DNA from: Vibrio coralliirubri
GTDB taxonomy: Bacteria; Pseudomonadota; Gammaproteobacteria; Enterobacterales; Vibrionaceae
Assembly (NCBI RefSeq): GCF_024347375.1
Contig: NZ_AP025470.1
Span: forward strand, 3,534,001 to 3,598,000
Direction of reading: 5' to 3'
DNA: 64,000 nucleotides
In this document: in pieces, positions 41,052 to 51,739 of the stretch
Layout: the number at the start of each line of letters is the position of its first letter
How positions within the stretch are numbered: position 1 is the stretch's first letter
Notes under the pieces: generated by a model
The model's input: only the letters and a program-made list of their open reading frames with translations
What the model was told of the DNA's origin: nothing
The model's database searches: none
Position numbers and translations under genes: made by a program

Positions 41052-41099
41052 ATTTAAACATCTAGCGACTCAAGTATCCGGCGACTCCTCCTTGCGAGA

Positions 41100-41507
41100 C
41101 TATTCGGCTTTCTTATCTGACGGTGCTGAAGCTTCGCTGTTGACCTGAATGGTTTCAGATTCCACAGTTTCCGTGACACTAGGTTTAGTCTCACTTGGCT
41201 TATCAGACTCAGGCTTAGCATACGGACGTTGAACCTCAGCAGCGGCCTGCTTGAGTTCATCGACTGACGCTTTAAGGTCTGGAGATAAATCTTCCATTCC
41301 CATTTTTTCCGCCTTGCGTAGGTTTTCTTGCAGCTCTTGCACCTTAAGCTCATGAGAAAGTTCATCTTTCACACTATTTGCCATGCTTTTCGCTTGTCCA
41401 ACAAACTTGGAAATACTGCGAATCGCCACGGGCAAACGCTCAGGCCCTAAAACCACTAACCCAACGACAGATATTAATACCAGTTCCCAAAAACCGATAT
41501 CAAACAC
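41100..41507 (-). CDS. tatB: Twin-arginine translocase subunit TatB
   Basis: The 135-residue protein has an N-terminal transmembrane helix ([25 protein letters not shown] pattern, split here at the GPERLP hinge), an amphipathic helix and a charged Glu/Ser/Thr-rich tail. It forms the substrate receptor with TatC. It lies 3 nt downstream of tatA. Confidence 0.95.
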   Translation of the reverse strand: MFDIGFWELVLISVVGLVVLGPERLPVAIRSISKFVGQAKSMANSVKDELSHELKVQELQENLRKAEKMGMEDLSPDLKASVDELKQAAAEVQRPYAKPESDKPSETKPSVTETVESETIQVNSEASAPSDKKAE

Positions 41508-41510
41508 GAT

Positions 41511-41765
41511 TTACGCCTGCTCTTTGTCTTTCTTTGTTTCAGCAGTTGTTTCAGCGTGAGCTTCTGTCTTCTGCTGTTCAATATTCTTTGGTTCGAAGTC
41601 TGCATCTTTCTTATCTGCAGGCTTGTCTTCATCGCTCATCGCTTTTTTGAAGCCTTTAACCGCTGAACCTAAGTCACCACCCATACCGCGCAGTTTCTTT
41701 GTTCCGAATAGCAAAATTACAATTACAGCAATGATTAGAAGTTGCCAAATACTGATACCACCCAT
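41511..41765 (-). CDS. tatA: Twin-arginine translocase subunit TatA
   Basis: The 84-residue pore-forming subunit has an N-terminal helix after GGISIWQLL, the hinge FGTKKLRG and an amphipathic helix, then an acidic/lysine-rich tail. I prefer the ATG at 41765 (MGGIS), with GAGGA upstream; the ATG two codons earlier (41771) is equally open. It is the first tat gene after ubiB. Confidence 0.95.
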   Translation of the reverse strand: MGGISIWQLLIIAVIVILLFGTKKLRGMGGDLGSAVKGFKKAMSDEDKPADKKDADFEPKNIEQQKTEAHAETTAETKKDKEQA

Positions 41766-41818
41766 TGTCATTGTCCTCGGGTCTGTCTACACATAAAAAT
41801 ATTAAGAGAGTCTACTGT

Positions 41819-43453
41819 CTAACGACGGTAAGCTCGCCAACTAAGCAACCAAAATGTGACACCTGCGATGCCACAGCCCATAGATAGCTGCTCATAAGGG
41901 CTTGAAACTAATATTGCGGAGCATACGACTAAAGTGGCTCCAACGCCAAACAAAAACTTTCCAGTTGCTTGCTGACGCTTACTATCTCGGTAGCCTTGAT
42001 AAAGCTGATCCATTCTGTGGTTCATCGCTTTACCTTGGCGCAAGCTGTCATAAAGTAGCTCTGGCAGCTCTGGCAGTTTTTCTGCCCAGAATGGCGCGCG
42101 CTCTTTTACTGCGTTAATCACAGCTTGCGGCCCCACCTGATTCATCATCCAGGTTTCAAGGAAAGGCTTGGCTGTTGCCCACAAATCAAGTTGCGGATAC
42201 AACTGACGACCTAGACCTTCCACATACAACAAGGTCTTCTGTAGAAGTACCAACTGAGGCTGAACCTCCATGTTGAAACGTCTTGCTGTATTAAATAAGT
42301 TTAGCAACACATGGCCAAATGAGATCTCGCCAAGTGGTTTTGCAAAAATTGGCTCACACACCATACGGATCGCGAACTCAAAATCATTGACGTTGGTGTC
42401 GTGTGGCACCCACCCCGAATCCACGTGCAGCTCGGCAACTTTACGGTAATCTCGATTGAAGAAAGCCAACAAGTTCTCGGCTAAATAGCGCTTATCTTCG
42501 CTGTTGAGCGTGCCGACAATGCCGCAATCCAAACCAATCCACTGAGGGTTATCTGGATTCTCTGGGTTAACGAATACGTTGCCCGGGTGCATGTCTGCAT
42601 GGAAAAAGCTGTCTCGGAATACTTGGGTGAAGAATACCGTCACACCGCGTTCCGCGAGCAATTTCATGTTGGTACCGTTGGCTTCTAGCGTCTCAATATC
42701 GGAGACTTGAATACCGTAGATACGCTCTGACACCATCAGGGTTTCGCTGCTTAGATCAGGGATAACCTCTGGAACATACAGCTCTTCACTGCCTTCAAAA
42801 TTACGTCGCAGTTGAATGGCATTGGCTGCCTCTCGGCGCAGATCCAATTCATCGAGTAACGTTTTCTCGTACTCGTGAACCACTTCAACCGGTTTCAAAC
42901 GACGTGCTTCAGGAAGCGACTTAGCGACTATACGCGCCATTCGGTGCATCAGTTTTAGATCTGCATCAATCACTGGGCGAATATCAGGTCGAATTACCTT
43001 CAGAACAATCTCGCGACCGCTCTCTTTAAGCTTTGCGGTATGCACCTGAGCAATAGAAGCAGAAGCCAGTGGCTCGATATCAAAGTCGGTAAACCAGTTA
43101 TCTAAACTACCACCGAGCGCCTTTTCCATATCTTGCTTAGCCAGTTGTCCATCAAACGGCGCAACTTGGTCTTGCAACAACGCCAACTGATCGGCGATAT
43201 GAGGAGGGAACAGATCACGACGTGTCGACATCATCTGTCCAAACTTGATCCACACTGGACCAAGTTCTTGCAGCGCAAGGCGCAAGCGATGACCCAACTC
43301 TTTATCTTGATGCTTGTTCTTGAGCCAAAACAGTGACTTTCGCGCCAACAAAGGGGCTTTAGTCAGTTGGTGTTCCGGCATCAACTCATCAAGGCCGTAC
43401 TCCAACTGTACCTTGATAATATGATAAAGACGTTTCAGTTCTGCTGGGGTCAT
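41819..43453 (-). CDS. ubiB: Ubiquinone biosynthesis kinase-like protein UbiB
   Basis: The 544-residue ABC1/ADCK-family atypical kinase is required for ubiquinone synthesis. The KxGQ motif ([12 protein letters not shown] near residue 71), the alanine-rich nucleotide loop ([11 protein letters not shown]) and the DMHPGNVFV catalytic segment are visible. Two C-terminal transmembrane helices (about residues 497-540) anchor it. Its ATG overlaps the ubiJ stop by four bases. Confidence 0.97.
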   Translation of the reverse strand: MTPAELKRLYHIIKVQLEYGLDELMPEHQLTKAPLLARKSLFWLKNKHQDKELGHRLRLALQELGPVWIKFGQMMSTRRDLFPPHIADQLALLQDQVAPFDGQLAKQDMEKALGGSLDNWFTDFDIEPLASASIAQVHTAKLKESGREIVLKVIRPDIRPVIDADLKLMHRMARIVAKSLPEARRLKPVEVVHEYEKTLLDELDLRREAANAIQLRRNFEGSEELYVPEVIPDLSSETLMVSERIYGIQVSDIETLEANGTNMKLLAERGVTVFFTQVFRDSFFHADMHPGNVFVNPENPDNPQWIGLDCGIVGTLNSEDKRYLAENLLAFFNRDYRKVAELHVDSGWVPHDTNVNDFEFAIRMVCEPIFAKPLGEISFGHVLLNLFNTARRFNMEVQPQLVLLQKTLLYVEGLGRQLYPQLDLWATAKPFLETWMMNQVGPQAVINAVKERAPFWAEKLPELPELLYDSLRQGKAMNHRMDQLYQGYRDSKRQQATGKFLFGVGATLVVCSAILVSSPYEQLSMGCGIAGVTFWLLSWRAYRR

Positions 43454-44055
43454 GCTTTCTCCAACAGAGCGTTCAACTTAGCTTCAAGACGAGCAGCGGA
43501 GCTTTTTACGTCATCAACTTGGTCGCAAAAGTGCGCGACTTCTAACGGTGCGGGTGCGATCTTCCACTCTTCAGTCAGAACTTGAGCTACATGGTTTTGA
43601 TGCTTAGTCGCCTGTTTTGCTACAAAGCCACCGACGTTTTTAACGCCTTGCACCAAGGTATGCGCAACCACATCGCCCGTTACGCGCGATAACCACTCTT
43701 CCAAATCAGGCTTGCAGTCTGTCATCAGCTGAGCAAATTTCTGAGCCAGTTGAATATCACCCTCTAAGATAAGCTTATCTTGCTTGATCAGCTTGGTGAT
43801 GTTCGATTGCTCACGCAGTTCCGGTAACACCGATAGGTTCAAAGATAGGTAGCAATCAGGCTGCCCTTCATATTCAGACAACACATCGATTTGTTGGCTG
43901 AAAACGAAAGTGAGTGTTTTATTCAACTCTTTCAAATTAACTTGAATGATCTGCCCCTTTAAACGAGACAAACGACGAACCAAGGCTGGATCATCGTTCA
44001 CGAAAGTATTTAAAGAGGTTTCAATAACCGCGGTTACCAATGGATCAAATGGCAT
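43450..44055 (-). CDS. ubiJ: Ubiquinone biosynthesis accessory factor UbiJ
   Basis: The 201-residue SCP2-like lipid-binding protein organises the soluble Ubi complex. The SCP2 fold occupies about residues 15-120 and a C-terminal coiled coil about 165-200. It sits between ubiE and ubiB, as in E. coli, and overlaps ubiB by four bases. Confidence 0.92.
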   Translation of the reverse strand: MPFDPLVTAVIETSLNTFVNDDPALVRRLSRLKGQIIQVNLKELNKTLTFVFSQQIDVLSEYEGQPDCYLSLNLSVLPELREQSNITKLIKQDKLILEGDIQLAQKFAQLMTDCKPDLEEWLSRVTGDVVAHTLVQGVKNVGGFVAKQATKHQNHVAQVLTEEWKIAPAPLEVAHFCDQVDDVKSSAARLEAKLNALLEKA

Positions 44056-44153
44056 GACTGTCCTTACCTTTGAAAACGGATAAGCCTTAACCTATCCGTT
44101 CTGTCTTTATTCTTATTGTTTAGCACGCCCTAAGAGCCTGCTACCAAGTTCGA

Positions 44154-44948
44154 CTAGAACTTGTAACCACGGTGCAGCGCAACAATGCCGCCCGTTAGGT
44201 TGAAGTATTTTGTATTTTCAAAACCCGCTTCTTGCATCATGCCTTCCAAGGTTTCTTGGTTCGGGTGCATGCGGATTGATTCTGCAAGGTAACGATAGCT
44301 GTCTGCGTCGTTGGCAATCAGCTCACCCATTTTTGGCAACAGGTGGAAAGAGTAGGCATCGTAAACCTTTGATAGAGGTTCAAGTACTGGCTTAGAAAAC
44401 TCAAGAACCAACAGGCGACCGCCCGGCTTCAGCACGCGGTACATTGAACGCAGCGCTTGGTCTTTATCGGTTACATTACGCAGACAGAAGCTGATGGTAA
44501 TGCAATCGAAGTAGTTGTCTGGGAAAGGCAGCTCTTCAGCGTTTGCTTGAACGTAATGTACGTTGCCAACAATACCACTATCACGCAGCTTATCACGGCC
44601 AACATTCAGCATTGAGTTGTTGATATCAGCAAGAACCACGTGGCCTTTTTCACCAACGATACGCGAGAACTTCGCAGTCAGGTCACCGGTACCACCACCA
44701 AGGTCTAGGATACGTTGACCCGGGCGCACGCCACTGCAATCAATCGTAAATCGCTTCCACAAGCGGTGAACACCACCCGACATTAAGTCATTCATGATGT
44801 CGTATTTAGCGGCTACAGAGTGAAATACCTCTGCTACTTTCGCGACTTTTTCGTCTTTTGCGACTGTTTCGAAACCAAAGTGTGTGGTTTCTGACTCTAC
44901 TGCTGAATTTGTCTGCACGCTTGTGTCCATAATGCTGTTATCTACCAT
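44154..44948 (-). CDS. ubiE: Ubiquinone/menaquinone C-methyltransferase
   Basis: The 264-residue class I SAM methyltransferase is required for ubiquinone and menaquinone synthesis. Motif [12 protein letters not shown] near residue 83, ADINNSML and the family motif [11 protein letters not shown] are present. Starts at 44948 (MVDNS) and 44930 (MDTSV) are both open and neither has a strong ribosome binding site. It is the first ubi gene after rmuC. Confidence 0.97.
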   Translation of the reverse strand: MVDNSIMDTSVQTNSAVESETTHFGFETVAKDEKVAKVAEVFHSVAAKYDIMNDLMSGGVHRLWKRFTIDCSGVRPGQRILDLGGGTGDLTAKFSRIVGEKGHVVLADINNSMLNVGRDKLRDSGIVGNVHYVQANAEELPFPDNYFDCITISFCLRNVTDKDQALRSMYRVLKPGGRLLVLEFSKPVLEPLSKVYDAYSFHLLPKMGELIANDADSYRYLAESIRMHPNQETLEGMMQEAGFENTKYFNLTGGIVALHRGYKF

Positions 44949-44998
44949 GGTAAGTTCTCATCGACAGCGCTCTTTGTATTTAGAGGCGCTGCGGCCGA

Positions 44999-46531
44999 TT
45001 AGTTTACTTTATCCTCAGCAGGTTGTCTTTCTACTAAGGAGGCATTTTCTGAAAAAGCCTCATTTTGCGCCATTTCAGCCAAACCAATCGAGATCGGCTT
45101 CTTCACTTCAACACCCAATTGCTTGAAGCTTTCGGCCTGACGAATCACGTTACCCCGCCCCGTCACTAGCTTATTCATCGCCCCTTGGTAGCTTTGGTTG
45201 GCTCTATCAAGCGAACTGCCAAGGCCTTCCATATCATCAACAAACAGGCGCAGCTTGTCGTAAAGCTTGCTCGCACGTTCCGCGATAACTTGTGCGTTCT
45301 GGTTCTGTCTGTCGTTACGCCACAGGTTATCAATGGTACGCAGTGCCACCAGCAGAGTGGTTGGGCTGACCAAGATGATGTTTTGCTCCATCGCATCTTT
45401 CACCAAGCTAGGATCAGCCTGAATCGCCACTTGGAATGCTGGCTCAACCGGGATAAACATCAATACGTAATCCAGGCTCTGTATGCCTTTGAGCTGATGA
45501 TAATCTTTCTGGCTCAAGCCTTTGATATGCGCTCGCAATGACACCAAGTGATCACGCAATGCAGCATCGCGTTGCTGATCGGTTTCGGCATTGAAGTAGC
45601 GCTCAAAGGCCACCAGCGCCATTTTTGAATCGACCACCACTTGCTTGTCTTGTGGCAGATGCACGATCACATCCGGTTGGTAGCGCTTACCCGCATCGTT
45701 TTGCAGGTTCACTTGCGTTTGGTATTCGTGACCTTCGCGCAACCCTGATTCAGCAAGCACCCGTGCCAGTACCACTTCGCCCCAGTTACCTTGTTGTTTG
45801 TTATCGCCCTTTAGCGCTTGAGTCAGGTTCACCGCTTCACGTGTCATGCTCTCATTGAGACGTTGTAGGTTCTTAAGCTCATGCACCAAGGTATGACGCT
45901 CTTTGGCCTCTTGGCTGAAGCTGTCGTTCACTTGTTTCTTGAAGCCTTCCAACTGCTCTCTTAGTGGAGACAACAAACCTTCTAAGCTCTGCTTATTCTG
46001 CTGATCGACCTTGGCAGTTTTGGTTTCAAACAATTGGTTCGCTAACAATTCAAACTGCTGCTTAAGTCGAGATTCGGCTTGTTCTAGTAGTTGCAGCTTT
46101 TCACTATTGGCGAGGTTTTCTTGGTCATGCCTTGCTTCTTGCTCGCGCAGCTCGGCTTCTAATTCAGACTTATGATCTTTAAGCACATTGATCTCATTAG
46201 CGTACTGCTGGCGCTCTTGCTTGACCGCCTCAAAGTAACGCAGCTTTTCCATCGCAGCCATCACCTTACCGTGCGCCTGCTTGAGCTCGAATGCCGCTTT
46301 GTCTCGGTCATCATCTAACTCATTGAGTTCTTGTTGCGCCTCTGCGAGTGATGCTTTGAGCTGAGCTTGCTGAGATTCATACAACAAACGATCGGACTCT
46401 AGCTGCTGCTCTAGCAATCGCTGCTGAAAAGAGAGCTTCTGTTTAATCCACCAACCCACCACACCACCGCTGACGAGCGCGCCAGAAATTGCAGCAATAA
46501 GCGTTGCCTGATGTTCGATAATCCATTGCAT
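44999..46531 (-). CDS. rmuC: DNA recombination protein RmuC
   Basis: The 510-residue protein has an N-terminal transmembrane segment (about residues 11-27), a long coiled coil (about 30-195) and a C-terminal RmuC nuclease-like domain with the KGDNKQQGNWGE and DVIVHLPQDKQVVVDSK signatures. The family limits inversion events at short inverted repeats. It precedes ubiE by 50 nt and heads the rmuC-ubiEJB-tatABC run. Confidence 0.94.
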   Translation of the reverse strand: MQWIIEHQATLIAAISGALVSGGVVGWWIKQKLSFQQRLLEQQLESDRLLYESQQAQLKASLAEAQQELNELDDDRDKAAFELKQAHGKVMAAMEKLRYFEAVKQERQQYANEINVLKDHKSELEAELREQEARHDQENLANSEKLQLLEQAESRLKQQFELLANQLFETKTAKVDQQNKQSLEGLLSPLREQLEGFKKQVNDSFSQEAKERHTLVHELKNLQRLNESMTREAVNLTQALKGDNKQQGNWGEVVLARVLAESGLREGHEYQTQVNLQNDAGKRYQPDVIVHLPQDKQVVVDSKMALVAFERYFNAETDQQRDAALRDHLVSLRAHIKGLSQKDYHQLKGIQSLDYVLMFIPVEPAFQVAIQADPSLVKDAMEQNIILVSPTTLLVALRTIDNLWRNDRQNQNAQVIAERASKLYDKLRLFVDDMEGLGSSLDRANQSYQGAMNKLVTGRGNVIRQAESFKQLGVEVKKPISIGLAEMAQNEAFSENASLVERQPAEDKVN

Positions 46532-46669
46532 GATAATGATTTAGCCTAATTGGAAATAACTCATTAAATGGTATTTTGATACTGGATAAATGTCCAGTTT
46601 GCCGTATTAAAATTCGACAGATAGACTAGGCGCTCCGTATTCTGTCCCATCAAATTAGAATGAGTTGCC

Positions 46670-47563
46670 ATGAACGAACGTCGTGCCTTGGGCTTTGGCC
46701 TTTCCGCAGTACTGCTGTGGTCAACGGTCGCTACTGCTTTTAAGCTGACCCTTGCTGAGTTTTCACCTATTCAAATGCTGACCATTGCCAGTATTGTGTC
46801 GTCGATTGCGCTGATCGCAGTCTGCGCCTTTCAAGGCAAGCTTTCTCAGCTGAGTACTACGTTTCTTTCAAATCCTTGGTATTACTTACTGCTCGGCTTA
46901 GTTAACCCATTGGCCTATTACCTGATTCTATTCAAAGCCTACGACCTGCTGCCCGCTTCTCAAGCTCAAGCCATCAACTACAGCTGGGCTATCACGCTAA
47001 CCTTAATGGCGGCGGTTTTTCTGGGGCAAAAGATTCGTAAGCAAGATTGGATTGCGTGTACCTTCAGCTATGCGGGTGTGGTAGTTATTGCCACCAAAGG
47101 CGATGTCCTAGGCATGCAGTTCGATAGCCCACTAGGTGTGGCACTGGCGCTGCTTTCTACTCTACTTTGGGCAGGATATTGGATTCTCAACACCAAAAAC
47201 AAGGCTGACCCAGTGGTTGGCGTACTGCTTGGTTTCTTGGTGGCATTACCATTCGCGATCGGTTTAACCCTTTTTGAGGGCGAAAGCTTTAGCCAAATTA
47301 CGGCGAAGGGTTGGATGGCGGTGACTTACGTTGGATTATTTGAGATGGGTATTACCTTTGTATTGTGGTTATCAGCACTCAAGTTAACCAACAATACGGC
47401 ACGTATCAGCAACCTGATTTTTGCCTCACCGTTTATCTCACTGATGCTACTTTCAACCATCATAGGTGAAGAGATTCACCCTGCAACACTGTTTGGTTTG
47501 GTACTGATCATTGCTGGCTTGGTGATTCAACAGATCAAGTTTTCAAAAAACAAAGCTGCGTAA
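46670..47563 (+). CDS. EamA/DMT-family transporter
   Basis: The 297-residue protein has ten predicted transmembrane helices in two EamA halves (about residues 5-138 and 150-290), the drug/metabolite transporter fold. The substrate cannot be told from sequence. It is divergent from rmuC. Confidence 0.88.
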   Translation: MNERRALGFGLSAVLLWSTVATAFKLTLAEFSPIQMLTIASIVSSIALIAVCAFQGKLSQLSTTFLSNPWYYLLLGLVNPLAYYLILFKAYDLLPASQAQAINYSWAITLTLMAAVFLGQKIRKQDWIACTFSYAGVVVIATKGDVLGMQFDSPLGVALALLSTLLWAGYWILNTKNKADPVVGVLLGFLVALPFAIGLTLFEGESFSQITAKGWMAVTYVGLFEMGITFVLWLSALKLTNNTARISNLIFASPFISLMLLSTIIGEEIHPATLFGLVLIIAGLVIQQIKFSKNKAA

Positions 47564-47642
47564 AACAAGCGCTAAAAGATTCGATTGATCACGAAAAGCC
47601 ATCGATAAAGTCGAATCTAGAGCTGGAAAAAATATTAGATAC

Positions 47643-47674
47643 AAAAATGGCGAGTCATATGACTCGCCATTTTT
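47643..47674. terminator. Bidirectional terminator between the EamA gene and the flavoprotein
   Basis: AAATGGCGAGTCAT / ATGACTCGCCATTT is a perfect inverted repeat with A and T tracts at both ends. Confidence 0.93.
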
Positions 47675-47708
47675 ATATAATTTAAAATCTAGTGAGTAAG
47701 CTAAAAGC

Positions 47709-48902
47709 TTAAACCCACTGACCTGCTGCAAAGCCAGAACTCCAACACCATTGGAAGTTATAGCCACCAAGCCAGCCAGTAACATCCATCACTTCACCGA
47801 TGAAATAGAGGCCTGACACGCTCTTACATTCCATGGTTTTTGAAGATAAGTGATTGGTGTCTACGCCGCCTAGAGTTACTTCGGCAGTACGGTAACCTTC
47901 GGTGCCGTTTGGCGCGATTTTCCAGTTTTCAAGATGCTCTACGATGTCATTCAGCTGTTTTTCATTGAACTGCTTGAGCGGCTTGTCTTCCAGCTCTTTG
48001 CGGTCAATCAACACTTCCACAAAACGCTTTGGCAGTGCTTTCGCCAAGGTATTTTTCAGGCTCTGATTTGGGTGTTTCTCGCGAGAGTTAGCCAGCAGTT
48101 CAGCTACATCGACTTCAGGTACTAGATTAATCGAAACCGACTGACCCGCTTTCCAGAACGAAGAAATTTGCAGTACTGAAGGACCCGATAGGCCGCGGTG
48201 AGTAAACAACAACGCTTCTTTGAACAAGGTTCCGTCTTGCGCGGTGATCTCGGCAGGAATTGCGATACCAGAAAGCTCTGCGAAAGCTTCTTTATCTTCT
48301 TTATGTAGAGTGAATGGCACTAAGCCCGCCGTAGTCGGCATCACAGACAAACCAAATTGCTCGGCAATCTTATAGCCAAATGGTGTTGCGCCCAGCTTAG
48401 GCATCGACAAACCACCTGTTGCCACAACGAGTGAGTCACACTCAACTTCGTCGGTATTAAGGTGCATCTTAAAGCCAGCGTCTGTTTTTTCGATGGAGTG
48501 AACATCACAACGGTAGCGCTGTTCGACTTTCGCCTGCTTACACTCGTCAAGCAGCATACTCACGATATCTTTTGCTGTGTGGTCATTCACACAGAACAAC
48601 TGGCCGTGATCGCGCTCTTCGAACTCAATACCGTACTTACTCACCATCGAGATAAAATCCCAGTTGGTGTATTGAGATAAAGCTGACTTCACGAAGTGAG
48701 GGTTGTTACACAGGAAGTTGTTGGCTGAAACATCATAGTTAGTGAAGTTACAACGACCGCCACCTGAGATTAAAATTTTTCTGCCTGGTTTCTTTGCATG
48801 ATCAACCACCAGCACTCGTCGGCCGCGTTTACCAGCTTCCGCAGCACACATTAAGCCTGCGGCGCCCGCACCAATTACGATTACATCAAATTTTTCACTC
48901 AT
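47709..48902 (-). CDS. HI0933/YhiN-family NAD(P)/FAD-dependent oxidoreductase
   Basis: The 397-residue flavoprotein has the Rossmann motif VIGAGAAGLMCA near residue 9 and the family signature KPGRKILISGGGRCNFTN near residue 37. A C-terminal GGYNFQWCWSSG segment completes the fold. The substrate is unknown. I chose the ATG at 48902 (MSEKFDV) because the FAD motif follows directly; an upstream ATG at 48941 adds 13 residues. Confidence 0.92.
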   Translation of the reverse strand: MSEKFDVIVIGAGAAGLMCAAEAGKRGRRVLVVDHAKKPGRKILISGGGRCNFTNYDVSANNFLCNNPHFVKSALSQYTNWDFISMVSKYGIEFEERDHGQLFCVNDHTAKDIVSMLLDECKQAKVEQRYRCDVHSIEKTDAGFKMHLNTDEVECDSLVVATGGLSMPKLGATPFGYKIAEQFGLSVMPTTAGLVPFTLHKEDKEAFAELSGIAIPAEITAQDGTLFKEALLFTHRGLSGPSVLQISSFWKAGQSVSINLVPEVDVAELLANSREKHPNQSLKNTLAKALPKRFVEVLIDRKELEDKPLKQFNEKQLNDIVEHLENWKIAPNGTEGYRTAEVTLGGVDTNHLSSKTMECKSVSGLYFIGEVMDVTGWLGGYNFQWCWSSGFAAGQWV

Positions 48903-48964
48903 GTGGTTCTGCTTTTCTTCACTTTTGCAGCCCGAGTACACCCTGTTCTCGAAATGCCATCAAT

Positions 48965-48995
48965 AAAAAAGGATGTGCATAAACAGCACATCCTT
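48965..48995 (-). terminator. Rho-independent terminator downstream of uspB
   Basis: The stem AAGGATGTGC / GCACATCCTT with a 7-nt loop is followed on the minus strand by TTTTTTATT. It lies between uspB and the flavoprotein gene. Confidence 0.88.
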
Positions 48996-49152
48996 ACTAA
49001 TTGCTCGCTATTTTAGCGGCAATTTTAAACTTTGCAATTGATGTTCAATTGTACAGTTTGCAGACAGCAGCAAAACCACTACTTGGCTTAGCGAACCAAC
49101 AACCAAAGCTTCACACCAAAACCTAGGCTTTACTTCTCACGAGCTAAAAGAT

Positions 49153-49476
49153 TTAGACGATGAAAGAAGAGAGCAAGGTTACACCTAACAGAGCTGAAGA
49201 GAGTATGAATAACTGTCTTACACGATCGCACTTCGAAGTAAAAACTTCGTCATGATGATGGTGATACTCTTTGCTTTTGATGTAACTGAACAGGCGAACC
49301 TGTTTGGTCATATTGCCATGGGTTGTGAAAAAACCGCCTCCGTCTACTTGTTGATAAAGTAGAGGATGCGCTTCTCGCATAATATAAATGAGCGTTCTTA
49401 GCGCAGTAAAATAACGCGCCCAGTTCACGCAAGTCACAACCATTAGTGCAAATAGAATAGTGTCGCCGCTGATCAT
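49153..49476 (-). CDS. uspB: Universal stress protein B
   Basis: The 107-residue inner-membrane protein has N- and C-terminal transmembrane helices. It matches the UspB pattern closely (NWARYF near residue 18, [17 protein letters not shown] near 38, [12 protein letters not shown] near 85). In E. coli uspB is RpoS-controlled and adjacent to uspA; here ftnA lies between them. Function beyond stress survival is unknown. Confidence 0.94.
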   Translation of the reverse strand: MISGDTILFALMVVTCVNWARYFTALRTLIYIMREAHPLLYQQVDGGGFFTTHGNMTKQVRLFSYIKSKEYHHHHDEVFTSKCDRVRQLFILSSALLGVTLLSSFIV

Positions 49477-49544
49477 CCTTTCCTCCCTACATCTTCATAA
49501 GAAAACTCAAAAGAAAAAGATAATCAGTGTCTTTCTCGTACTAC

Positions 49545-50072
49545 CTAAACGGCAGGAGCTTCCATAATTGAAGATGAACCATCTTTTGCCAATTGCGCTA
49601 GGTCTTTATCAATAAAGAACAGTGCTTTACCGTCTTCACCAACAAGTTCTAGCTTATCCAATACACCTTTAAACAACTTCTCTTCTTCATGTTGCTCTGC
49701 AACGTACCATTGCAGGAAGTTAAAGGTTGAGTAGTCTTGTGTGCTGAAAGCAACGTGAGCCAGTTTGTTGATCTTTTCAGTAATCATCTGCTCATGTTCA
49801 TAAGTTTCACGGAACACTGCGCCAAGGCTTTCGAATTCGTGTTTTGGTGCTTCAATCGCACCCAGAATTGGCATTGCACCTGTTTCGCTTACGTAAGTGA
49901 AAAGACGCTGCATATGTTCCATTTCTTCTACTGCATGAACACGCAGAAACTCTGCTGCACCTTCAAATCCTTTGTCTTCACACCAAGCACTCATTTGTAA
50001 GTATAGATTGGATGAGAAAAATTCTAGGTTAATTTGATCATTCAGTTGCTCAACCATAGTTTTTGACAGCAT
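49545..50072 (-). CDS. ftnA: Non-haem ferritin
   Basis: The 175-residue four-helix ferritin stores iron. Ferroxidase ligands Glu17, Glu50 and His53 fall at the same positions as in E. coli FtnA, and the EQHEEE segment near residue 129 carries the other ligands. It is transcribed towards uspB and divergent from uspA. Iron storage here sits in the same window as ryhB and hemB. Confidence 0.96.
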   Translation of the reverse strand: MLSKTMVEQLNDQINLEFFSSNLYLQMSAWCEDKGFEGAAEFLRVHAVEEMEHMQRLFTYVSETGAMPILGAIEAPKHEFESLGAVFRETYEHEQMITEKINKLAHVAFSTQDYSTFNFLQWYVAEQHEEEKLFKGVLDKLELVGEDGKALFFIDKDLAQLAKDGSSSIMEAPAV

Positions 50073-50261
50073 TTAAGACTCCTAATTACATCCTCAATTT
50101 TCTCTACTATATCACTATTTAATGAATATCTCGCAGGCCATTAGTTAACCAATATTTCGAGCTGTCATTACGCAAGACAGTGGATATGAGATCACTTCAG
50201 CAAAAAAAGCCATCGCATAGTGCTAATCTTTAAACAGACAATGAATAAAGGAGGTAGCGAT

Positions 50262-50696
50262 ATGAGTTACAAACATATTTTGGTCGCAGTCGATTTATCA
50301 GAAGACAGCAAATTAATTGTGGATAAAGCGGTAGCATTGGCAAAGCCATTGGAAGCCAAAGTCTCTTTTATCCATATTGATATTAACTACGCGGAGCTCT
50401 ACACTGGCCTGATTGATATCAACATGGCCGAAACCCAGCACAACGCGATGGAAGCATCTCGTATTCAGCTGCAAAATTTTGCGGAGCACGCCCAATACCC
50501 GATCACCCATACCCTAGTAGGCAGTGGTGATTTGAGTCATGAGCTGTGTGACACCATCAACGAGTTCAATGTTGATCTCGTGGTTTGCGGTCACCATCAA
50601 GACTTTTGGAGCAAGCTGCTTTCTTCAACACGCCAACTGATCAACGCCTCTCCGGTTGATATGCTGGTCGTGCCTCTAAGAGATTCAGAAGACTAA
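50262..50696 (+). CDS. uspA: Universal stress protein A
   Basis: The 144-residue cytoplasmic UspA-fold protein opens with SYKHILVAVDLSEDS and ends SPVDMLVVPLRD. An AAAGGAGG ribosome binding site fixes the ATG at 50262; an in-frame GTG at 50220 is open but unlikely. It belongs to the conserved uspB-uspA-rsmJ neighbourhood. Confidence 0.95.
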   Translation: MSYKHILVAVDLSEDSKLIVDKAVALAKPLEAKVSFIHIDINYAELYTGLIDINMAETQHNAMEASRIQLQNFAEHAQYPITHTLVGSGDLSHELCDTINEFNVDLVVCGHHQDFWSKLLSSTRQLINASPVDMLVVPLRDSED

Positions 50697-50748
50697 TGAT
50701 TTAAGGTTAGGTAACATACAGCTTATATCTTATTAACGAAGTTTTACT

Positions 50749-51627
50749 ATGAGCTATTTAGCTGGTGTTACCCTCCTATGGGCCTTCTCCTTTAGCCTGA
50801 TCGGCGTTTACCTTGCGGGTCAGGTTGATTCTTGGTTCTCTGTTCTGATGCGTGTTGCCCTTGCTGGCGTCGTATTTCTTCCTTTCCTAAAGTTTCGCGG
50901 CGTATCGCGTAAGCTGATCGCTAAATTGATGGCAATTGGTGGTATCCAGCTTGGCCTGATGTACTGCTTCTACTATCAATCTTTCTTACTGCTATCCGTT
51001 CCTGAAGTCCTTTTGTTTACCGTTTTCACGCCAATTTACGTCACGCTGATTTATGACTTTCTCAAAGGGCAATTCTCTCCGTGGTACTTAGTGACGGCGG
51101 CAATTGCGGTATTGGGCGCGGTATTCATTAAATTCGCAGGCATCAACGAAAACTTTTTGGTTGGCTTCCTCGTCGTGCAAGGCGCGAACCTGTGCTTTGC
51201 TATCGGTCAGGTGGGCTACAAGGTGGTGATGGAGAAGGAATCAACCGAGTTACCTCAGCGAACCGTATTTGGTTACTTCTACTTAGGAGCGCTATGTGTC
51301 GCGTCAGTGGCTTTCATGCTACTGGGCAATCCAGAGAAACTACCCACCACCACACTTCAATGGGGAACCCTGATCTACCTTGGCTTGATTGCTTCGGGGC
51401 TGGGTTACTTTATGTGGAATAAAGGCGCGTGCATGGTGAATGCTGGCGCGCTGGCAGTGATGAACAATGCCTTGGTTCCTGCGGGCCTGGTGGTGAATAT
51501 CCTGATTTGGAACAGAGATGTCGATTTGGTTCGCTTGTCTATTGGTGGCGCCGTTATCTTATTCTCTCTATTCGTCAATGAAACCTGGGTGAAGAAGCGC
51601 GTAGCAAGATCCGCAAGCAACGCTTAG
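50749..51627 (+). CDS. EamA/DMT-family transporter
   Basis: This is a second ten-helix drug/metabolite transporter of 292 residues with two EamA halves. The C-terminal half includes the GLIASGLGYFMWNKG motif near residue 215, typical of the family. The substrate is unknown. It is convergent with the Cys/His protein gene. Confidence 0.88.
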   Translation: MSYLAGVTLLWAFSFSLIGVYLAGQVDSWFSVLMRVALAGVVFLPFLKFRGVSRKLIAKLMAIGGIQLGLMYCFYYQSFLLLSVPEVLLFTVFTPIYVTLIYDFLKGQFSPWYLVTAAIAVLGAVFIKFAGINENFLVGFLVVQGANLCFAIGQVGYKVVMEKESTELPQRTVFGYFYLGALCVASVAFMLLGNPEKLPTTTLQWGTLIYLGLIASGLGYFMWNKGACMVNAGALAVMNNALVPAGLVVNILIWNRDVDLVRLSIGGAVILFSLFVNETWVKKRVARSASNA

Positions 51628-51675
51628 CTGATTTGAACGAGCTGCATGAGTCAGCTCGGATAACCCCAAAAAGCA

Positions 51676-51702
51676 AAAGAGCGACCTTAGGTCGCTCTTT
51701 TT
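51676..51702. terminator. Bidirectional terminator after the EamA gene
   Basis: AAGAGCGACC-TTA-GGTCGCTCTT is a 10-bp stem with A tracts before and T tracts after it. Confidence 0.92.
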
Positions 51703-51739
51703 AAATCATCGCTCTAGCAATAAACCATTCAAATCAACT

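Noticed and set aside
41054..41365. 103-residue minus-strand frame overlapping tatB and the spacer
   Set aside because: Most of it is tatB in another frame; the spacer part is short and repeat-derived.
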